Shown: positions 1 to 8,328, numbered from the stretch's first letter. The stretch: 64,000 nucleotides of DNA from Clostridium swellfunianum (GCF_023656515.1 NZ_JAMOFV010000006.1:2271243-2335242); one strand, 5' to 3'. Notes: generated by a model not told the origin, from the sequence alone. Numbers and translations: made by a program.

Positions 1-105
1 TCCTTCTTCATATTCTTCAACCTTTACTCCTTGAATTTTACCGTTGCTCTCTTTTTGATATATTTCCTTTGCTTCTATAGCTAAGTCAGTTCTTACATTT
101 CTCAT
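1..105 (-). CDS. gpr: Germination protease GPR, N-terminal part only (runs off the window)
   Basis: The minus strand opens with ATG at 105 and reads MRNVRTDLAIEAKEIYQKES and onward to the window edge. The N(V)RTDLA(V/I)EA start is characteristic of the spore protease that degrades alpha/beta SASPs during germination; its first residues are a propeptide removed in the forespore. An AAGGAG site lies about 12 bases upstream, and the next upstream ATG is closed at once by a stop. It diverges from rpsT, the usual clostridial neighbour. Only 35 codons are present, so the catalytic region cannot be checked. A substrate of this enzyme, an SASP, is encoded at 55.3 kb. Confidence 0.85.
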   Translation of the reverse strand, partial: MRNVRTDLAIEAKEIYQKESNGKIQGVKVEEYEEG

Positions 106-262
106 TAGAGCATTTCACTCCTTTATCAGTTCTTTGAAAATAGTTTTTCCACTAAAGCACATACTATACAGACAGGATTTGAGTTATAATATAAATAGCT
201 ATTATTTTTAAGGTAATAAATGCAAAATAGTCTACTATTAGCACTATTTTTGCAAATTCTAC

Positions 263-291
263 TTGAAGTGCCTAAAAATTAGTGCTATAAT
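263..291 (+). promoter_or_regulatory. Sigma-A promoter of rpsT
   Basis: TTGAAG at 263-268 and a perfect TATAAT at 286-291 are separated by 17 bp. Transcription would start near 298, leaving a leader of roughly 74 nt before the rpsT ATG. The leader contains a conserved-looking GAACGCAGATTT...CTGCTGAGACCC stretch, a possible site for autogenous control, but no structure could be verified. Confidence 0.75.
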
Positions 292-371
292 AACCTTTGT
301 TAATATAGAACTCGAACGCAGATTTCCCCAAACTGCTGAGACCCTATAATATTATAAGGGGGTGAAAAACC

Positions 372-638
372 ATGGCAAACATAAAGTCAGCACAAAAGAG
401 AATAAAAGTTACACTAGTAAAGACTCTTAGAAACAAAATGATAAAGTCATCACTTAAGACTACAATAAAGAAGTTTGAAGCTGCTCTTGCAGGCAAAAAC
501 GCTGAAGAAGCTAAAGTAGCATACGTTAACGTTGTTAAGCAACTTGATATGGCTGCTTCTAAAGGAGTTATCCACAAGAATATGGCTTCAAGAAAGAAGT
601 CAAGACTTGCTGTAAAATTAAATGCGCTAAACGCATAA
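372..638 (+). CDS. rpsT: 30S ribosomal protein S20
   Basis: The 88-residue protein begins [11 protein letters not shown] and is lysine-rich throughout, with the three-helix layout and length typical of bacterial S20. S20 binds 16S rRNA early in assembly of the small subunit. The start is set by a GGGGGTG ribosome binding site eight bases upstream. The gene is monocistronic: a sigma-A promoter lies upstream and a rho-independent terminator directly follows. It sits between gpr and holA, the conserved clostridial arrangement. Confidence 0.97.
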   Translation: MANIKSAQKRIKVTLVKTLRNKMIKSSLKTTIKKFEAALAGKNAEEAKVAYVNVVKQLDMAASKGVIHKNMASRKKSRLAVKLNALNA

Positions 639-643
639 TAAAT

Positions 644-677
644 AAACCGGTTATAAAAACCGGTTTTTTATTTTTTT
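644..677 (+). terminator. Rho-independent terminator of rpsT
   Basis: AAACCGGTT (644-652) pairs perfectly with AACCGGTTT (658-666) around a five-base loop and is followed by a T-rich tract. Confidence 0.92.
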
Positions 678-762
678 GTTGATATATTTAATAAGAGCGT
701 TAAGCAACTCAGGTTCTATGATACCTAGGAATATTATCACTGTTTCAAACCTAGCTTATATT

Positions 763-1785
763 TTATGCAGTTATTGTATTTAATATTAATAGCTCCATTT
801 CTGTTTTGCTGTTTACTGAAGAGCTTTTTAGGGCTTCTTCGGTGTTTAGACAGTACTGAACGGCTTTTTTTATGCCTTTCATGGTAAATTTTCTGCTTTG
901 GGCTATCATTTTCTCGCAGATATATGGGTTAAGCTTGAGTTCTTTTGCCAAGGCATCCTTGTTCTTGCCTTCTTCAAGACCGTATTTAAGCTGAAGTATA
1001 AGGTTGAACTGTCTTTCTACCATATATAGAATATATGGTACCTTCTCTCCTTTGAAGATAAGCTCATTTAGAATATCTATAGCCTTTTCCACCTTCTTTT
1101 GAGATATGGTGTCTACTAAATTAAAAATGTCGTTGTCGCTTTTTTGAGGAAGCATAAGCAGTATGTCTTCTTTGGTTATTTCTCTGTCGTAGGCATAGGT
1201 ACATAGCTTTTCAACTTCATTTTGAACTATGTGCATATTGTTTTCAAGATTGTCGCAAAAAAGCTTTAGTTCAATCTTTCCTATGTTTTTTCCCTTTTCC
1301 TCAAACATGGATTTTACCTTTTTTTCAAGATTAAATCCTTTTAGCTTGTCAAATTTAACTACGCAAGCCTTTTTCTCAAGCTTTTTTATTTTGCTGCTTG
1401 GCTTTTCTCTATCATTTTCAAATACATGATACATTATAAAAATGCAGTGGCTTGCAGGGTTTTCAATATACTTTGAAACAGCTGCATACTTCTTTGCCGA
1501 ATCTCTGTCCTCTCCCTCACCTAAAAAGGTTGCTCTAAATACCACAACCACCTTTTTCTCATCCATAAAAGGTATAGTTTCACAGGCATTTACTACAGCC
1601 TCCATGTCGGCGGTGAGACCGTCAAACTGCATATAATTTAAATCTGCAAAAGCTCCCTGAAGCACCTTGCCGTGAATAGCCTTCACCTTTTCCTTCATCA
1701 AAGCTTCATCTGCACCGCAGAATACATAGCAATTATCAAATTTAGAGCTTTTAATTTTTTCTTCAAGTTCAATATATTCTATCAA
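763..1785 (-). CDS. holA: DNA polymerase III subunit delta
   Basis: This 340-residue protein has the length and pattern of clostridial HolA: an N-terminal FCGADEALMKEK region in place of the Walker-type loop, a middle AAA+-like lid, and a C-terminal helical collar domain ending in the usual EMELLILNTI pattern. Delta opens the beta clamp as part of the clamp loader. The gene lies 18 bp downstream of comEC on the same strand, the common Firmicute order comEC-holA, so the two are probably co-transcribed. Confidence 0.93.
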   Translation of the reverse strand: MIEYIELEEKIKSSKFDNCYVFCGADEALMKEKVKAIHGKVLQGAFADLNYMQFDGLTADMEAVVNACETIPFMDEKKVVVVFRATFLGEGEDRDSAKKYAAVSKYIENPASHCIFIMYHVFENDREKPSSKIKKLEKKACVVKFDKLKGFNLEKKVKSMFEEKGKNIGKIELKLFCDNLENNMHIVQNEVEKLCTYAYDREITKEDILLMLPQKSDNDIFNLVDTISQKKVEKAIDILNELIFKGEKVPYILYMVERQFNLILQLKYGLEEGKNKDALAKELKLNPYICEKMIAQSRKFTMKGIKKAVQYCLNTEEALKSSSVNSKTEMELLILNTITA

Positions 1786-1803
1786 CTGGGCTCCCCCTTG
1801 CTT

Positions 1804-3579
1804 TTAATCCTTATGTAAGGCATAAACCTTAGTAAAAACTACAGTGTAGCTATCCTTAGGAATTTTATTTGTAAGTTTGCCCTTGAAAGGATAATACTCC
1901 TGCTTGGGCATTTTTATTATATCATATTTTTTCAAATCCATATCCATAAAATTCTCTGTATTTCTGGTTAAAACAGTTTTTCTATTATGCCCAACAACCT
2001 CTAAATCAACGGATTTACTATTATAACCTTTTGAATTTATTAGCTTCACGCTATAGTTTTTTCCAAGCCTTATTACAAACTCTCCGCCTGTATTTTCAAT
2101 AACCTTGCTAAACTTTAATTTATCCTTTTCGCTTATAGGCTCGTTTAAATTATGAACCAGCACTCTTTCATCCTTGTAGCTTAGTATTATACCATCTTTA
2201 CCTGCTAAATTAAGGTAATCAATTCTAGGAAAAAAATTATAATTTTCAAGCATTACTATGCCTAACACAAAAATAGGTACAAATTTACACTTTTCAAAGC
2301 CCTTTTTAGATAAAATAAAGCAAGCTATTATAATTAGAAGAGCAAGACTGCTTAAATAGGATATATCTGCAACAGGTGGAACAAGCTTTAAAAGCAAATA
2401 GGAAGCACCCTCTATAGCAGTGCTTATAAAATTTATACCTCTGCACACTAAACCAAAAATATAATTTGTTTTAAGCAGAAGTAAGGCCATGTTTCCTGCT
2501 GCAACTAAGACTGTATACATAGGTAGAAGAACTATGTTTCCAAGTAAAAAGCCAAAGCTTATGTTGTTAAAAACCATGCCTGAATAAGCCATTGAAAAAG
2601 TCTGAGCGCTTAGAGTTAAGCTTAAGCTTTCATTAATAATTTTAGGAAGCTTAAACAAAGCTCTCCTTATTTTATTGTAGTACAGTATTATTCCTAAGGT
2701 TGCAAGATATGAAAGTATAAAACCTACATCCAGCACATAGTAAGGCCTGAATACTAAAATTATTAGTGCAGAGGTGCTTAATGCCGATAAGCTGTCGTAG
2801 TTTCTAAAAAACTTTTTAGAAAGCTTTAAGGTTAAAATCATTAAAAATGCTCTCAAGGTAGCAGACTGAGCTCCTGTAAAAATCATATATAATAAAGAAA
2901 CAAGTATAGATGGCCAAAGGCCCATTACTCCTTCTAAAATTTTATATATAACAGCCATGTGAAAGCCTGATACGCTTATTGCATGTACCACACCCAATTC
3001 CTGAAAATCATACTTCTGTTCCTCTGAAAGGTAGGCAGTTTCCCCAAAGCACATAGACATTACTAAAGCAGCTTTTTCTTTGCCTAAGTGCTCTTCAAAT
3101 TTCTCATAGGCATTTCTCTTTACTGTCTGAAGTCTTGAAACCATATCAGGCTTATAAAGCCTAAAATCCTCTACATAAAAACTTCCAATAGTCCCCCTAT
3201 TGTAGTCTGTCTGCTTTTCAAACTTGCCCTTAGCAAGTACTTTGTCCCCCTCCTCCAAGCCCTCCAGATTTCCTTTGATTATTATATTTCTTCCCTTTGC
3301 ACTTCCCACAGAATAATAATCCTTTATTTTGCTTATTCTAATGGTTTCAAGCTTATCCATAACAGCAAAGCTGTAATAAGCATGAATTGCAACTACACCA
3401 GCTATGAAAAAGCCTCCAATGATTACAGAAAATCTTTTATCTACTGTAAGAAGGATTATAATTAAAAAAGATGCAGCTGTTACTGCACCTAATAAACTGT
3501 TGCTGTCAAAAACTACATAGCTTATACATGAAATATAGAAACTGACAGCATAAAAGACTATGGGTTTATTCGGGATCAT
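1804..3579 (-). CDS. comEC: ComEC/Rec2 family DNA-uptake channel protein with a reduced C-terminus
   Basis: This 591-residue polytopic membrane protein has two N-terminal membrane segments, a soluble DUF4131-like region, and a competence domain from about residue 160 that includes the ISVSGFHMAV signature, followed by several membrane helices. In transformable bacteria ComEC carries one DNA strand across the membrane. Family members commonly end in a metallo-beta-lactamase domain with a HxHxDH site. Here the last 120 residues keep the outline of that fold but lack the His motif. The next upstream gene overlaps its start by 14 bp, suggesting coupling. Whether it supports natural competence cannot be told from sequence. 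Confidence 0.88.
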   Translation of the reverse strand: MIPNKPIVFYAVSFYISCISYVVFDSNSLLGAVTAASFLIIILLTVDKRFSVIIGGFFIAGVVAIHAYYSFAVMDKLETIRISKIKDYYSVGSAKGRNIIIKGNLEGLEEGDKVLAKGKFEKQTDYNRGTIGSFYVEDFRLYKPDMVSRLQTVKRNAYEKFEEHLGKEKAALVMSMCFGETAYLSEEQKYDFQELGVVHAISVSGFHMAVIYKILEGVMGLWPSILVSLLYMIFTGAQSATLRAFLMILTLKLSKKFFRNYDSLSALSTSALIILVFRPYYVLDVGFILSYLATLGIILYYNKIRRALFKLPKIINESLSLTLSAQTFSMAYSGMVFNNISFGFLLGNIVLLPMYTVLVAAGNMALLLLKTNYIFGLVCRGINFISTAIEGASYLLLKLVPPVADISYLSSLALLIIIACFILSKKGFEKCKFVPIFVLGIVMLENYNFFPRIDYLNLAGKDGIILSYKDERVLVHNLNEPISEKDKLKFSKVIENTGGEFVIRLGKNYSVKLINSKGYNSKSVDLEVVGHNRKTVLTRNTENFMDMDLKKYDIIKMPKQEYYPFKGKLTNKIPKDSYTVVFTKVYALHKD

Positions 3580-3880
3580 GGTTCACTTCATTGTTTCTAG
3601 TTATGTTCAAATGGGTAGGAACTGCATAACCCTTCTTGTCGGTTTCGTAATCCTGTTCAACCTCAAGAGTAATTTTAACTCTGTGCAGTGGTTCATCAAA
3701 GCTTATGTCCTTTACAGTAGGTCTTCCTTCTCTTCCTCTCATCAAAAAATAATTTCTAGTAATCTCTTCAGCAGCATCAACAGTAACACTATCATAGCTA
3801 AAAAAATAGTCTTCCTCAGGTATGCTTAAATAGACAGTGTTAGTACCAATAATATCAGTTTCAACCATGTTTTCGATCAT
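3566..3880 (-). CDS. Conserved-looking small acidic protein upstream of comEC, function unknown
   Basis: A 104-residue soluble protein without signal peptide or membrane segment. It is acidic, predicted mainly beta, with phrases such as VYLSIPEEDYFFSYDSVTVDAA. I do not recognise the family. It overlaps comEC by 14 bp, so the two are probably translated together, and it is preceded by a good GGAGGGT ribosome binding site. A role linked to ComEC or to replication is only a guess from position. Confidence 0.75.
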   Translation of the reverse strand: MIENMVETDIIGTNTVYLSIPEEDYFFSYDSVTVDAAEEITRNYFLMRGREGRPTVKDISFDEPLHRVKITLEVEQDYETDKKGYAVPTHLNITRNNEVNHDPE

Positions 3881-4079
3881 ATTTGACCCTCCTGCATTGC
3901 TGTTTTCAACCTAACAATTTTAATGTTAAGTTTTCTGAACTTTTATTTTCATCTTTATTTTATCCAAAAGGAATTAGTTTAAACTAAGAGAATAATAAAT
4001 AATATTAACATTTGCATAGGTCATTAAGCTTCTATTTAGAATACCTTATATATAGAGACTTATTTTGGAGGTGGGCAAA

Positions 4080-4583
4080 ATAAAGATTGGAATAGTATCA
4101 GACACTCATATATCAAAGGACATTTATAAAATAGATGAGCTTATAAAAAAGTATTTAAAAGATGTAGCCATGATTATACATGCAGGAGACTTTAAGAACC
4201 CAAAGGTCATTGAACTTATAAAAAGCCGGAAAAAATTTGCTGGTGTGTGGGGAAACAACGATGGAGCTGAAGTAAGAGAAATGATAAAGGAAAAGGAAAT
4301 TTTAAAAGTTAACGGCTATAAAATAGGCATATGCCACGGTCATAACGAAGTAGAAGGCAAGACCACAATAGATAAGGCATACAACCTGTTTAAAGAAGAC
4401 AAGGTTGATGTAATAATATTCGGACACAGTCATATACCAATCATAAAGACAGTAAATAAAATTCTTATGATTAATCCCGGCTCTGCCACAAGCAAAAGAA
4501 AGGAACGCTGGTATTCAGTTATAGTTCTTGAGCTTGAAAAAGAGTGTATAAGTGCTCAAATCAAGCTTTTTAGTAAACTATAG
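4080..4583 (+). CDS. YfcE/MJ0936-type metallophosphoesterase, possible AUA start
   Basis: The protein has the calcineurin-like layout of YfcE phosphodiesterases: GIVSDTH near the start, HAGDF, GNND, GICHGH and FGHSHIP, which together provide the two-metal site (Asp, His, Asp, Asn, His, His). Substrates in the family are phosphodiesters; the cellular one is unknown. Family members usually begin MKIGIVSDTH. Here the only strong ribosome binding site, GGAGG at 4067-4071, is eight bases from an ATA codon at 4080 that gives exactly that start. The alternatives are TTG at 4065, inside the binding site and without its own, or GTG at 4071, also overlapping it. Confidence 0.85.
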   Translation: MKIGIVSDTHISKDIYKIDELIKKYLKDVAMIIHAGDFKNPKVIELIKSRKKFAGVWGNNDGAEVREMIKEKEILKVNGYKIGICHGHNEVEGKTTIDKAYNLFKEDKVDVIIFGHSHIPIIKTVNKILMINPGSATSKRKERWYSVIVLELEKECISAQIKLFSKL

Positions 4584-4618
4584 CATTATGTTAGGAAAAA
4601 CTTTATACTAAAATCACC

Positions 4619-4692
4619 GCGCAAATACATAAAATATCTTCCTAGGCTCATGACCCCGAAAGAAGTCTTAAGCCTATTTTATATATTTGCGC
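4619..4692. repeat. Long imperfect hairpin between convergent genes
   Basis: An 18-base left arm beginning GCGCAAATA pairs with the right arm ending TATTTGCGC with one mismatch, and an inner AGGCT/AGCCT pair extends the structure. There is no clear T-tract. It lies downstream of the phosphodiesterase gene (plus strand) and of the TetR remnant (minus strand). It could be a bidirectional terminator or the scar of a small mobile hairpin. Confidence 0.55.
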
Positions 4693-4702
4693 CGGCTTTA
4701 TT

Positions 4703-4843
4703 TTATGATGCTTTTTTACTAAAATGATTGAAATACAGAGTCCTGCTGCATAGTTCCTTAATGGTTGGTGAAATACCTTGCTTTCTAAAAAAAGCAGCCA
4801 GTATTTTTAGTTCTTCAGTGTTCATTACTAAACCTTTTGTCAT
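4703..4843 (-). pseudogene. TetR-type regulator reduced to a degenerate DNA-binding stub
   Basis: A 46-codon reading frame starts MTKGLVMNTEELKILAAFFR and ends SRTLYFNHFSKKAS. The tail resembles the TLYxHFxxKxxL signature of TetR family N-termini, and the preceding KQGISPTIKEL matches the usual EKGY..TSVREI pattern, but about five residues at the recognition helix and the whole ligand domain are missing. An AGGGG site precedes the ATG. A promoter flanked by two operator-like repeats lies directly upstream, as expected for an autoregulated repressor. I call it a remnant; a short functional peptide cannot be excluded. Confidence 0.5.
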
Positions 4844-4925
4844 ATTTACCTATCCCCTTTTTAGTTCATTGGCTACATCAAATGTGTACTCTGTATGTAA
4901 AAAATTATAGCTAAAATACAATATT

Positions 4926-4984
4926 GAACGCTTGTTCGTATATTTATTATACTGCTATAATTTCAAAAAGTAAACACTCGTTCG
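4926..4984 (-). promoter_or_regulatory. Promoter with two flanking operator-like repeats
   Basis: On the minus strand TTTACT (4974-4969) and TATAAT (4951-4946) are 17 bp apart. GAACGCTTGTTCG at 4926-4938 sits at the likely start site, and CGAACGAGTGTTT at 4984-4972 overlaps the -35. Both share a GAACnnnnGTTy core, the layout of a self-repressing TetR promoter. The core also resembles the Gram-positive LexA/DinR box, so SOS control is an alternative reading. Confidence 0.55.
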
Positions 4985-5012
4985 CATTGAAAGAGGCTAG
5001 TTTTTTTCGACA

Positions 5013-5930
5013 TTATGGAAGTTTGTTTCCAGCCGCTCTATAGATTTCGTACCATTCTTCTCTTGTAAGGCTTATTTCTGAGACCTTGCATATATCTCTC
5101 AAACGACTGCTGTTTGTAGTTCCTGCAATAGTTTGAATTTTAGCCGGATGTCTTAATATCCATGCTACAGCTATAGCTGTGTTAATAACACCCTTAGCAC
5201 TTGCTATTTCATTTATTTTTGCATTAAGCTCTGGGAATTTCTCATTATCTAAAAACGGTCCTTCAAAGAAGCCATATTGGAAAGGAGACCAAGCTTGTAT
5301 TGTTATATCCTTAAGCCTGCAGTATTCAAGCACGCTTCCATCTCTATTTATTGAAGGCTCTATTTTCATATTTACATTAAGACCAGCATCAATCATTCCA
5401 GTATGCATTATGCTGAACTGAAGCTGGTTTATTATTATTTTGTGTTTTAGATATTTGTTTAAAAGCTCCATCTGCATTGGATTTTGATTGCTTACTCCAA
5501 AGTGTCTAACCTTTCCGCTTTTATGAAGAATATCAAAAGCCTCAGCAACTTCCTCCGGCTCCATAAGTGTGTCTGGGCGATGCAAAAGAAGTACATCTAT
5601 GTAATCAGTTTTTAGTCTTCTAAGACTTCCATCAACTGAATTTAAAATATGCTCCTTGGAAAAATCAAAAAATCCCTTTCTAATTCCACACTTTGTTTGT
5701 ATGATGAATTTTTCTCTAACACTAGGATTCATATTAACAGCTTCAGCAAAAACCTCTTCAGACTTTCCCCCGCCATAAATATCTGCATGATCAAAAAAAT
5801 CTATGCCGTTTTCCAAAGCAGTGTCTATAAGCTTAGCCACTTCCTTAATAGGCATGTTTGCTATTCTCATGCAGCCAAGTGAAATCTGGGAAGCGTTTAA
5901 TGTACTATTACCAATATTTATTTTTTTCAT
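5013..5930 (-). CDS. Aldo/keto reductase (YdhF-like)
   Basis: This 305-residue (beta/alpha)8 oxidoreductase carries the family motifs: GCMRIANMP near the N-terminus, DFFDHADIYGGGKSEE with the catalytic Asp and Tyr, the Lys in QTKCG, HRPD for the catalytic His, and a C-terminal GTTNSSRL pattern for NADPH binding. It would reduce aldehydes or ketones with NADPH; the substrate is unknown. I moved the start to the ATG at 5930 because the GTG at 5939 lies inside its AGAGGTGG binding site. It is downstream of the operator-like region of the TetR remnant but read away from that promoter. Confidence 0.9.
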   Translation of the reverse strand: MKKINIGNSTLNASQISLGCMRIANMPIKEVAKLIDTALENGIDFFDHADIYGGGKSEEVFAEAVNMNPSVREKFIIQTKCGIRKGFFDFSKEHILNSVDGSLRRLKTDYIDVLLLHRPDTLMEPEEVAEAFDILHKSGKVRHFGVSNQNPMQMELLNKYLKHKIIINQLQFSIMHTGMIDAGLNVNMKIEPSINRDGSVLEYCRLKDITIQAWSPFQYGFFEGPFLDNEKFPELNAKINEIASAKGVINTAIAVAWILRHPAKIQTIAGTTNSSRLRDICKVSEISLTREEWYEIYRAAGNKLP

Positions 5931-6034
5931 TGCTACCACCTCTTAAAACTTATTTTATGTAGTTAATTTTATTATAATATACACTTTATACCATATTGCT
6001 TGTTCATGTCTATACCTGGAAGTCATATAACTGC

Positions 6035-6073
6035 AATATTTAAGGAGTCGTAAATTACGACTCCTTAAATATT
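6035..6073. repeat. Perfect 19-bp inverted repeat
   Basis: AATATTTAAGGAGTCGTAA is followed after one base by its exact reverse complement. It has AT-rich flanks and could act as a terminator in either direction between the reductase and transporter genes, or as a protein-binding palindrome. Confidence 0.6.
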
Positions 6074-6090
6074 AATATTATCTATTTACC

Positions 6091-6169
6091 TTAAGACAGC
6101 ATCAACAACAGTAAGAGTAGAGGGTGAAATTTCTCCCTCTAGCCTTGCGGTAATTCACTGCTATCTTAA
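6091..6169 (-). terminator. Nested hairpin downstream of the ArsB/NhaD-type transporter gene
   Basis: Outer arms TTAAGACAGCA (6091-6101) and TGCTATCTTAA (6159-6169) enclose an inner TAGAGGG...CCCTCTA hairpin. It starts 15 bp after the stop codon at 6184. No clean T-tract follows, so a processed or regulatory 3' structure is also possible. Confidence 0.45.
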
Positions 6170-6183
6170 AATAACCATTTATA

Positions 6184-7452
6184 TTATTTCCATATAAGCC
6201 ATATCAATATGTAGCCTGTAGTTACAGCTGCCAGAGTGAATGGGATTCCTATTTTCATAAAAGTTCCTGCGCTTACTTCATGTCCATCTTTTCTTAATAT
6301 TCCAAGAGCTGTAATATTTGCTGAGGCCCCTATAGGAGTTAAATTACCTCCTAGAGTTGCTCCTGTAAGCAGACCAAAATACAAGATATATGGATCTATA
6401 TTTAGAATGCTTGCAATACCTGAAGCTACAGGAAGCATAGTTGCTACATAAGGAATGTTGTCAATAAAGGCTGAGAACAATACCGATGCCCAAACTATAA
6501 GAGTATAGATAAGGAAAATATTATCCTTGCTTACTTTAACAAAAAGCTGGCTTATATCCTCAACAACACCAGCTTCAGTTATTCCACCTACAACAATAAA
6601 TAATCCAGCTAATAATAAAATTGTAAAATAGTCTATTTCCTTAAGTGTATATGAAAAAATTCCTATATCCTTTGTTCTTATATAGTTTTCTATAAGTCCA
6701 ATTATAAGTAGAGATACACAAATAACTCCGTTTATTATGCTTGGCTTATTTGGCAAGAAAGACGCTAGTATCAAAAGAACAACCATACCTACAAGTAGAA
6801 CAGTAGGAAAATAGTTTTTAACTACAGTTCTATCTTTAGAATCTACCAACTGCTTGTCCTTTCTGAATATATACATTAACACTAAAGTAGAAGCTAATGC
6901 ACCAGCTTGCACAACCCAGAATATGCCTATCCTGCCTTTGAAAAAGAAGAAATCTAGAAAATCAAGCTTTGCATATCCACCTAAGAGGATTGAAGTTGTA
7001 TCTCCTACTAAAGTAGCAGCACCTTGAAGATTAGAAGCAACAGCTATTGCTATTATGCTTGGCACAGGTGATATTTTAAGTTTCTTAGCTATGGTTAAAG
7101 CAACTGGAGCGACCATTAGAACAGTTGCAACATTATCCACAAAAGCAGAAATAATACCCGCAAAAAGAGATAAGGAAATAACAGCCCATTTTATATTGGG
7201 AGTCTTTGCAATTATAAGATCTGCAAGCAGTGCAGGCATTTTTGATTCAATGAACAGAGAAACAACCCCCATTGTTCCTGCAATCATTAAAATAACATTC
7301 CAATCTACTGTAGAGAATACCTTTCCAATAGGCAATATGCCTAGAATCACAAAAGCTGAAGCTGAAGCCAGTGCGATGTAGGCTCTGATTTTAGGAAATA
7401 CAAGGAGCAGTACATAAGTTAAAATGAAGAGTACAATTGCTATAAGTTTCAT
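6184..7452 (-). CDS. ArsB/NhaD (ion transporter superfamily) permease
   Basis: A 422-residue membrane protein with about eleven hydrophobic segments in two related halves. Each half has a re-entrant signature: AFVDNVATVLMVAPVA in the first and AFIDNIPYVATMLPVA in the second, with GDTTSILLGG and GGNLTPIGASANI following. These twin motifs define the ArsB/NhaD/CitM-type transporter superfamily. Substrate could be arsenite, sodium or an organic anion; no ArsR or arsenate reductase gene is nearby, so arsenic resistance is not supported by context. The start at 7452 follows an AAAGGAAG site; the longer frame lacks one. Confidence 0.85.
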   Translation of the reverse strand: MKLIAIVLFILTYVLLLVFPKIRAYIALASASAFVILGILPIGKVFSTVDWNVILMIAGTMGVVSLFIESKMPALLADLIIAKTPNIKWAVISLSLFAGIISAFVDNVATVLMVAPVALTIAKKLKISPVPSIIAIAVASNLQGAATLVGDTTSILLGGYAKLDFLDFFFFKGRIGIFWVVQAGALASTLVLMYIFRKDKQLVDSKDRTVVKNYFPTVLLVGMVVLLILASFLPNKPSIINGVICVSLLIIGLIENYIRTKDIGIFSYTLKEIDYFTILLLAGLFIVVGGITEAGVVEDISQLFVKVSKDNIFLIYTLIVWASVLFSAFIDNIPYVATMLPVASGIASILNIDPYILYFGLLTGATLGGNLTPIGASANITALGILRKDGHEVSAGTFMKIGIPFTLAAVTTGYILIWLIWK

Positions 7453-7571
7453 TATGGTTCTTCCTTTCTTATTAGGCATTTGAATTGATAAGCTTTACAA
7501 AGTTAATTCTACCATGTAGCCCCAATTCTTACAATTAGGAATATTTAATAAAATGTAACTACTTATGCAAC

Positions 7572-8171
7572 TTACTTTCCTATATATGCCTGCCTTATGA
7601 ATTTCCTTTCTATTACCTCAATTGGTATATCGCATAATTTTTTATAATACAGCTTATCTTTTTTTATAATTCTCCACCCAAACAAGATAAAGGTTACAGG
7701 CTCCCACAGAGCTACCCATCCTATTATTAAAAGGCTTTCCTTTATTATTTTAATGATTCCTATATAGCTGAACTTCTCAAGTATTTCGCTTACAATAAGA
7801 CAAAGCACCAAAAAAAGAATTCCTATAATGAAATTGATACTCCACTGCCTAAACTGCTGCTTTAAAAATATTTCAGTTTCCTTAACCTTATAGCAAAAGT
7901 GGCTGTGAATTATCTCAGCAATATCTTGCTCCTTAAATAACTTTTGATTTTCTTTAATAATAATAAGAAGCCTTACCCTTTGACCTAGCGGATAGCACTT
8001 TATAGATTTAAACAGATAGTCTTCTATTGCTTTTCCCAGTCTTTCCTCAATGGAGGCTATACTCTCGTTATTTTTAAACAAATCCTCAATATTTTTCACA
8101 TCTACATTTATCTCAACCACATCTCTGTTTTCGATATTTATATATTTTTGCTCTTTGGTTTTGAAAATCAT
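7572..8171 (-). CDS. Membrane protein of unknown function
   Basis: A 199-residue protein with a cytoplasmic-looking first half (about 120 residues, charged, containing an SIEERLGKAIEDYLF helix) and two strong membrane segments near residues 115-135 and 145-170, followed by a basic tail. I do not recognise the family. The ATG at 8171 is chosen because GGGGGA lies six bases upstream; the longer frame to 8228 has no site. It appears to be monocistronic. Confidence 0.7.
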   Translation of the reverse strand: MIFKTKEQKYINIENRDVVEINVDVKNIEDLFKNNESIASIEERLGKAIEDYLFKSIKCYPLGQRVRLLIIIKENQKLFKEQDIAEIIHSHFCYKVKETEIFLKQQFRQWSINFIIGILFLVLCLIVSEILEKFSYIGIIKIIKESLLIIGWVALWEPVTFILFGWRIIKKDKLYYKKLCDIPIEVIERKFIRQAYIGK

Positions 8172-8293
8172 TATAGTTCCCCCTAAACCTAGAATAATAT
8201 GCTGCAATAATAAATTATATTTCTTCATTTTGCGCTATATACATAAACATTATATACCTTTAACATATTTACTATTCTATAATTAGGCAACTA

Positions 8294-8328
8294 AAAAGGC
8301 CCTTTAGCTTTCAAACTAAACGGCCTTT
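8294..8328 (-). terminator. Terminator of the RDD protein gene
   Basis: On the minus strand AAAGGCCGTTTAG pairs with CTAAAGGGCCTTT around an eight-base loop and runs into T residues, eight bases after the stop codon. Confidence 0.85.

Noticed and set aside
4728-4910. Plus-strand 60-residue frame
   Set aside because: It is opposite the TetR remnant, which has a promoter and ribosome binding site.
4926-4984. LexA boxes controlling an SOS gene
   Set aside because: The GAACnnnnGTTy core fits, but the downstream stub resembles TetR and the two-site layout around the promoter fits an autorepressor better. Kept as an alternative only.
6184-7452. Assigning arsB or nhaD
   Set aside because: The twin motifs define only the superfamily; no arsenic or sodium context genes are adjacent.
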